Source: an uncultured Enterocloster sp. (GTDB lineage Bacteria; Bacillota; Clostridia; Lachnospirales; Lachnospiraceae). From it: a stretch of 47,384 bases of DNA. The DNA is taken from the NCBI GenBank assembly GCA_944384065.1, contig CALWRY010000011.1:1-47384 (forward strand), written 5' to 3'. Of this stretch, positions 44,542 through 47,384 are shown one piece after another. The first letter of the stretch is position 1. Each line of letters begins with the position of its first letter. The position numbers and the translations under genes are program-made. A model generated the notes under the pieces. The model did not search any database. It was not told the DNA's origin and saw nothing but the letters and a program-made list of their open reading frames with translations.

Positions 44542-44587
44542 AGTCATTCGGTCCCTTGCAGAGGATGGGGGACGGATGGCTTTTTTT
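44542..44587 (+). terminator. Regulated terminator of the proS T-box
   Basis: A 14-position stem with one mismatch (44542-44555 with 44568-44581), followed by a run of seven T (44581-44587). It starts just after the T-box sequence, so antiterminator and terminator compete. Confidence 0.85.
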
Positions 44588-44651
44588 GTTGTAAGCATTC
44601 CGGGGCCTATATGCGGGAGCCAGAAGGAATTTAGAAAAAGGAGAGTAAGTT

Positions 44652-46091
44652 ATGGCAGACAATAAGAAGATGGTGGAAGCCATCACATCCATGGACGTGG
44701 ATTTTGCCCAATGGTATACGGATGTGGTGAAGAAGGCGGAGCTGTGTGATTATGCCAGCGTAAAGGGATGCATGGTGATTAAGCCTGCAGGGTATGCCCT
44801 CTGGGAAAATATTCAGAAGAAGCTGGACGCCCGTTTTAAGGAGTGCGGCGTTCAGAACGTATATATGCCTATTTTCATACCGGAGAGCCTCCTGCAGAAG
44901 GAGAAGGACCATGTGGAGGGCTTTGCCCCGGAGGTGGCCTGGGTGACCCACGGCGGCATGGAGCCGCTTCAGGAGCGGATGTGCGTGCGCCCCACCTCGG
45001 AGACACTGTTCTGTGACTTTTATGCGAAGGATATTCATTCCTACCGCGACCTGCCCAGAGTGTATAATCAGTGGTGCTCTGTGGTGCGCTGGGAGAAAAC
45101 AACCCGCCCCTTCCTCCGCTCCCGTGAGTTCTTGTGGCAGGAGGGCCATACGGCTCACGCCACGGCCGAGGAGGCCCAGGAGAGAACGATTCAGATGCTG
45201 AATGTGTACGCGGACTTCTGCGAGGAGGTTCTGGCGATTCCGGTTATCCGGGGACAGAAGACAGACAAGGAGAAATTTGCCGGCGCAGAGGCCACCTACA
45301 CCATTGAGGCTCTGATGCACGATGGCAAGGCGCTCCAGTCCGGCACCAGCCATAACTTTGGAGACGGCTTTGCAAAGGCATTTGAGATTCAGTATACAGA
45401 CAAGGATAATACATTAAAATATGTACACCAGACCTCCTGGGGCATGAGCACCCGGATTATCGGCGCTCTGATTATGGTACATGGGGATGACAATGGCCTG
45501 GTGCTTCCGCCCCGGATTGCCCCGGTGCAGATTATGATTGTGCCGGTGCAGCAGAAAAAGGAGGGCGTGCTGGATGCTGCCTTCGCTCTGAGAGACCGTC
45601 TTGTAAAGGCAGGCTTTTCCGTAAAGGTGGATGATACGGACAAGAGCCCGGGCTGGAAGTTCGCAGACTGCGAGATGCGGGGAATCCCCCTTCGGGTGGA
45701 GATTGGTCCCAAGGATTTGGAGAAGAATCAGGCCGTGCTGGTGCGCCGCGATACCCATGAGAAGACCTTTGCCTCCCTGGATAATCTGGAGGAGGAGACA
45801 GGAGCGCTTCTGGATACCATTCAGAGCCATATGCTGGAGAAGGCCAGAGCCCATATGGAGGCCCACACTGCCCAGGCTGTGAGCTGGGATGAATTTGTGG
45901 AGACAATTAACACAAAGCCGGGATTTGTGAAGGCGATGTGGTGCGGGTGCCAGGAGTGCGAGGACAGAATTAAGGAGGAGACGGGAGCTACCTCCCGCTG
46001 CATGCCGTTTAGGCAGGAGCAGCTCTCCGATACCTGCGTGTGCTGCGGAAGGCCGGCAAAGAAGATGGTATATTGGGGAAGGGCTTATTAA
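44652..46091 (+). CDS. proS: Prolyl-tRNA synthetase, type 3 (archaeal/eukaryotic-like)
   Basis: Charges tRNA-Pro with proline. The 479 residues are a class II synthetase with motif 2 [24 protein letters not shown] and motif 3 [10 protein letters not shown], an anticodon-binding domain, and a C-terminal zinc domain (CGCQECE, CVCCG) ending in the conserved Tyr. The short length and lack of the INS editing domain mark type 3. AAAAGGAGAG precedes the ATG. Expression is controlled by the T-box leader. The cca gene follows within 25 nt, so the two probably share a transcript. Confidence 0.96.
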   Translation: MADNKKMVEAITSMDVDFAQWYTDVVKKAELCDYASVKGCMVIKPAGYALWENIQKKLDARFKECGVQNVYMPIFIPESLLQKEKDHVEGFAPEVAWVTHGGMEPLQERMCVRPTSETLFCDFYAKDIHSYRDLPRVYNQWCSVVRWEKTTRPFLRSREFLWQEGHTAHATAEEAQERTIQMLNVYADFCEEVLAIPVIRGQKTDKEKFAGAEATYTIEALMHDGKALQSGTSHNFGDGFAKAFEIQYTDKDNTLKYVHQTSWGMSTRIIGALIMVHGDDNGLVLPPRIAPVQIMIVPVQQKKEGVLDAAFALRDRLVKAGFSVKVDDTDKSPGWKFADCEMRGIPLRVEIGPKDLEKNQAVLVRRDTHEKTFASLDNLEEETGALLDTIQSHMLEKARAHMEAHTAQAVSWDEFVETINTKPGFVKAMWCGCQECEDRIKEETGATSRCMPFRQEQLSDTCVCCGRPAKKMVYWGRAY

Positions 46092-46115
46092 TCCATGCCG
46101 GAGAAGGAAGAATTT

Positions 46116-47384
46116 ATGCGGACAGAAATCCCGCAGGAGGCGTCCCGGATTCTGGAACGCCTGCATGAGAGGGGCTACGAGGCCTATATTGTTGGAGGCT
46201 GCGTCCGGGACATGATGCTGGGCCGGCAGCCTGAGGATTGGGATATCACCACCAATGCCCTGCCGGGCCAGGTGAAAGCGGTGTTTGGCCGGACCATCGA
46301 CACGGGGATTAAACACGGCACGGTGACAGTGATGATGAAGGGCAGGGGATTTGAGGTCACCACCTATCGGATTGACGGCGCCTATTCGGATGGAAGGCAT
46401 CCGGACAGTGTGGCATTCACCCCCAGCCTGGAGGAGGACTTAAAACGCCGGGATTTTACCATCAATGCGATGGCATTCAACCGCTCGGAGGGACTGGTGG
46501 ATTTATTTGAAGGCCGGGAGGATCTGCGGAGGGGAATTATCCGCTGTGTGGGAAATCCTATGGAGCGGTTCGAAGAGGACGCCCTGCGCATTCTCCGCGC
46601 GATTCGCTTTTCCGCTCAGCTGGGATTTGCGATTGAGGAGGAAACAGGCCGTGCTATCCGGACGCTGGCTCCCACCCTGGAAAGGGTCAGCCGGGAGCGG
46701 GTGCAGACAGAGCTCACCAAGCTCCTTCTGAGCGCTCACCCGGAGCAGATTCAGCTTGTCTACGAGATGGGAGCCGCGCCCTTTGTGTCCCAGGCATTTT
46801 TGCAGGCCGGGATGCCTGGGACGTTAAGCACCCCGCCGGATGCACTGGGACACAGGATTCCCCACTCGGTTCCCATGGTGAAGCATCTGCGGTGGGCTGC
46901 ATTTCTCGCCCCGGCTGGACCGGCCCTTGCGGTTCAGGTCTTGAAGGGACTTAAGATGGACAATGATACCACGAACCGGGTGCGGGTCCTGACAGAGCAT
47001 CTGGGAAAGTCTGTAATTCCTGCGGCAATGCGGGAAAGCCGGGAGACAGAAAAGACTGCTCTGCGCCGTCTTCTCAACGCCCTTGGGCCGGAGCTCCTCT
47101 CTGACCTGCTCACGCTGAAGCGGTGCTTCGCCAGGGAAGCGGACTGCGGGGGGGCAGTGAATATCTGGCCGGAGGGGATAGCGCAGGAGGAGACGGCATA
47201 TCTGGAGCGTGTACAAAGCCTGACAGAGGAAATCCTGGAATCAGGGGACTGCTTCAGCCTGCGAAGCCTGGCTGTAACGGGCAATGATGTCATACAGGCC
47301 GGGGTCACACCAGGCCGGGAGGTAGGCCATGTCTTAAGCCGCCTCCTGAACCTATTCCTTGAAGATTTCGCCAGAAACGAAAAG
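46116..47384 (+). CDS. cca: CCA tRNA nucleotidyltransferase (partial, right edge)
   Basis: Adds CCA to tRNA 3' ends or repairs it. The frame is open to the window edge, so the C-terminus is missing; 423 residues are present. Class II features are YIVGGCVRD (24-32), EDWDITT (metal pair D41, D43), RRDFTINAMAFN, EDALRILRAIRF and ERVQTELTKLLL. The usual HD-region spacing (LRWAAFLAP) has no HD dyad. I start it at ATG 46116, 5 nt after GGAGAAGGAAG; ATG 46095 is also in frame. It follows proS, a natural tRNA-related pairing. Confidence 0.93.
   Translation, partial: MRTEIPQEASRILERLHERGYEAYIVGGCVRDMMLGRQPEDWDITTNALPGQVKAVFGRTIDTGIKHGTVTVMMKGRGFEVTTYRIDGAYSDGRHPDSVAFTPSLEEDLKRRDFTINAMAFNRSEGLVDLFEGREDLRRGIIRCVGNPMERFEEDALRILRAIRFSAQLGFAIEEETGRAIRTLAPTLERVSRERVQTELTKLLLSAHPEQIQLVYEMGAAPFVSQAFLQAGMPGTLSTPPDALGHRIPHSVPMVKHLRWAAFLAPAGPALAVQVLKGLKMDNDTTNRVRVLTEHLGKSVIPAAMRESRETEKTALRRLLNALGPELLSDLLTLKRCFAREADCGGAVNIWPEGIAQEETAYLERVQSLTEEILESGDCFSLRSLAVTGNDVIQAGVTPGREVGHVLSRLLNLFLEDFARNEK

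Overview
The window looks like chromosomal DNA from a moderately GC-rich, spore-forming member of the Lachnospiraceae / Clostridium cluster XIVa. The indications are AGGAGG-type ribosome binding sites with many GTG/TTG starts, a DUF4250 small protein, a T-box in front of a type 3 prolyl-tRNA synthetase, a YtvI-type sporulation membrane protein behind a sigma-E-like promoter, and Gram-positive type IV pilus genes. This is inference from gene families and signals. Nearly all genes lie on the plus strand, and I see no rRNA, tRNA, CRISPR array, phage or intact insertion sequence.

Layout. (1) 1-3355: the end of an unrecognised gene, a terminator, then clpB behind a promoter with a degenerate CIRCE element, then a DUF4250 gene. 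(2) 3379-11098: a compact type IV pilus locus. It has pilC, a PilM-PilN fusion, a PilO-like gene, three pilin-like genes, a short prepilin peptidase on the minus strand with its own promoter, the assembly ATPase pilB and two more prepilins. No retraction ATPase is present here. (3) 11168-14949: a small membrane protein, plsC, pheA and a DUF815 AAA+ ATPase. (4) 14974-18980: ppx and ppk1 behind four helically phased TTTTACA-type repeats that look like a PhoP box. (5) 19039-25832: a GntR/UTRA regulator and a seven-gene operon pairing a FrlD-like kinase with a FrlB-like deglycase. The operon adds a polar-amino-acid ABC importer and two genes not normally found with frl genes (an amidohydrolase lacking its usual metal Asp, and a YjbQ protein). 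(6) 26014-32350: a VanRS-like two-component system translationally coupled to a large exported/membrane protein and an ABC-2 exporter. (7) 32459-36454: a GIY-YIG protein, hemolysin III, an RluA-type pseudouridine synthase, and a YtrA-type GntR-ABC exporter operon with a palindromic operator. (8) 36490-39548: a P2A-type cation ATPase behind a manganese (yybP-ykoY) riboswitch. (9) 39556-42930: a hydrolase-membrane fusion protein with an attenuator-like leader and an inverted TTTTACA array, a broken regulator-like remnant with 21-bp repeats, and a cytidylate-kinase-like protein. (10) 43005-47384: ytvI-like gene, T-box-controlled proS, and cca running off the right edge.

The most interesting parts are the variant fructosamine operon (19.1-25.8 kb), the pair of Pho-box-like arrays (15.0 and 39.6 kb), and the pilus locus with a fused PilM-PilN and a peptidase that lacks the cysteine-bearing N-terminal domain. 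The phosphate, manganese, proline and heat-shock signals give this ordinary-looking chromosome segment a dense set of readable regulatory sites. All family calls come from reading motifs; no database search was run.
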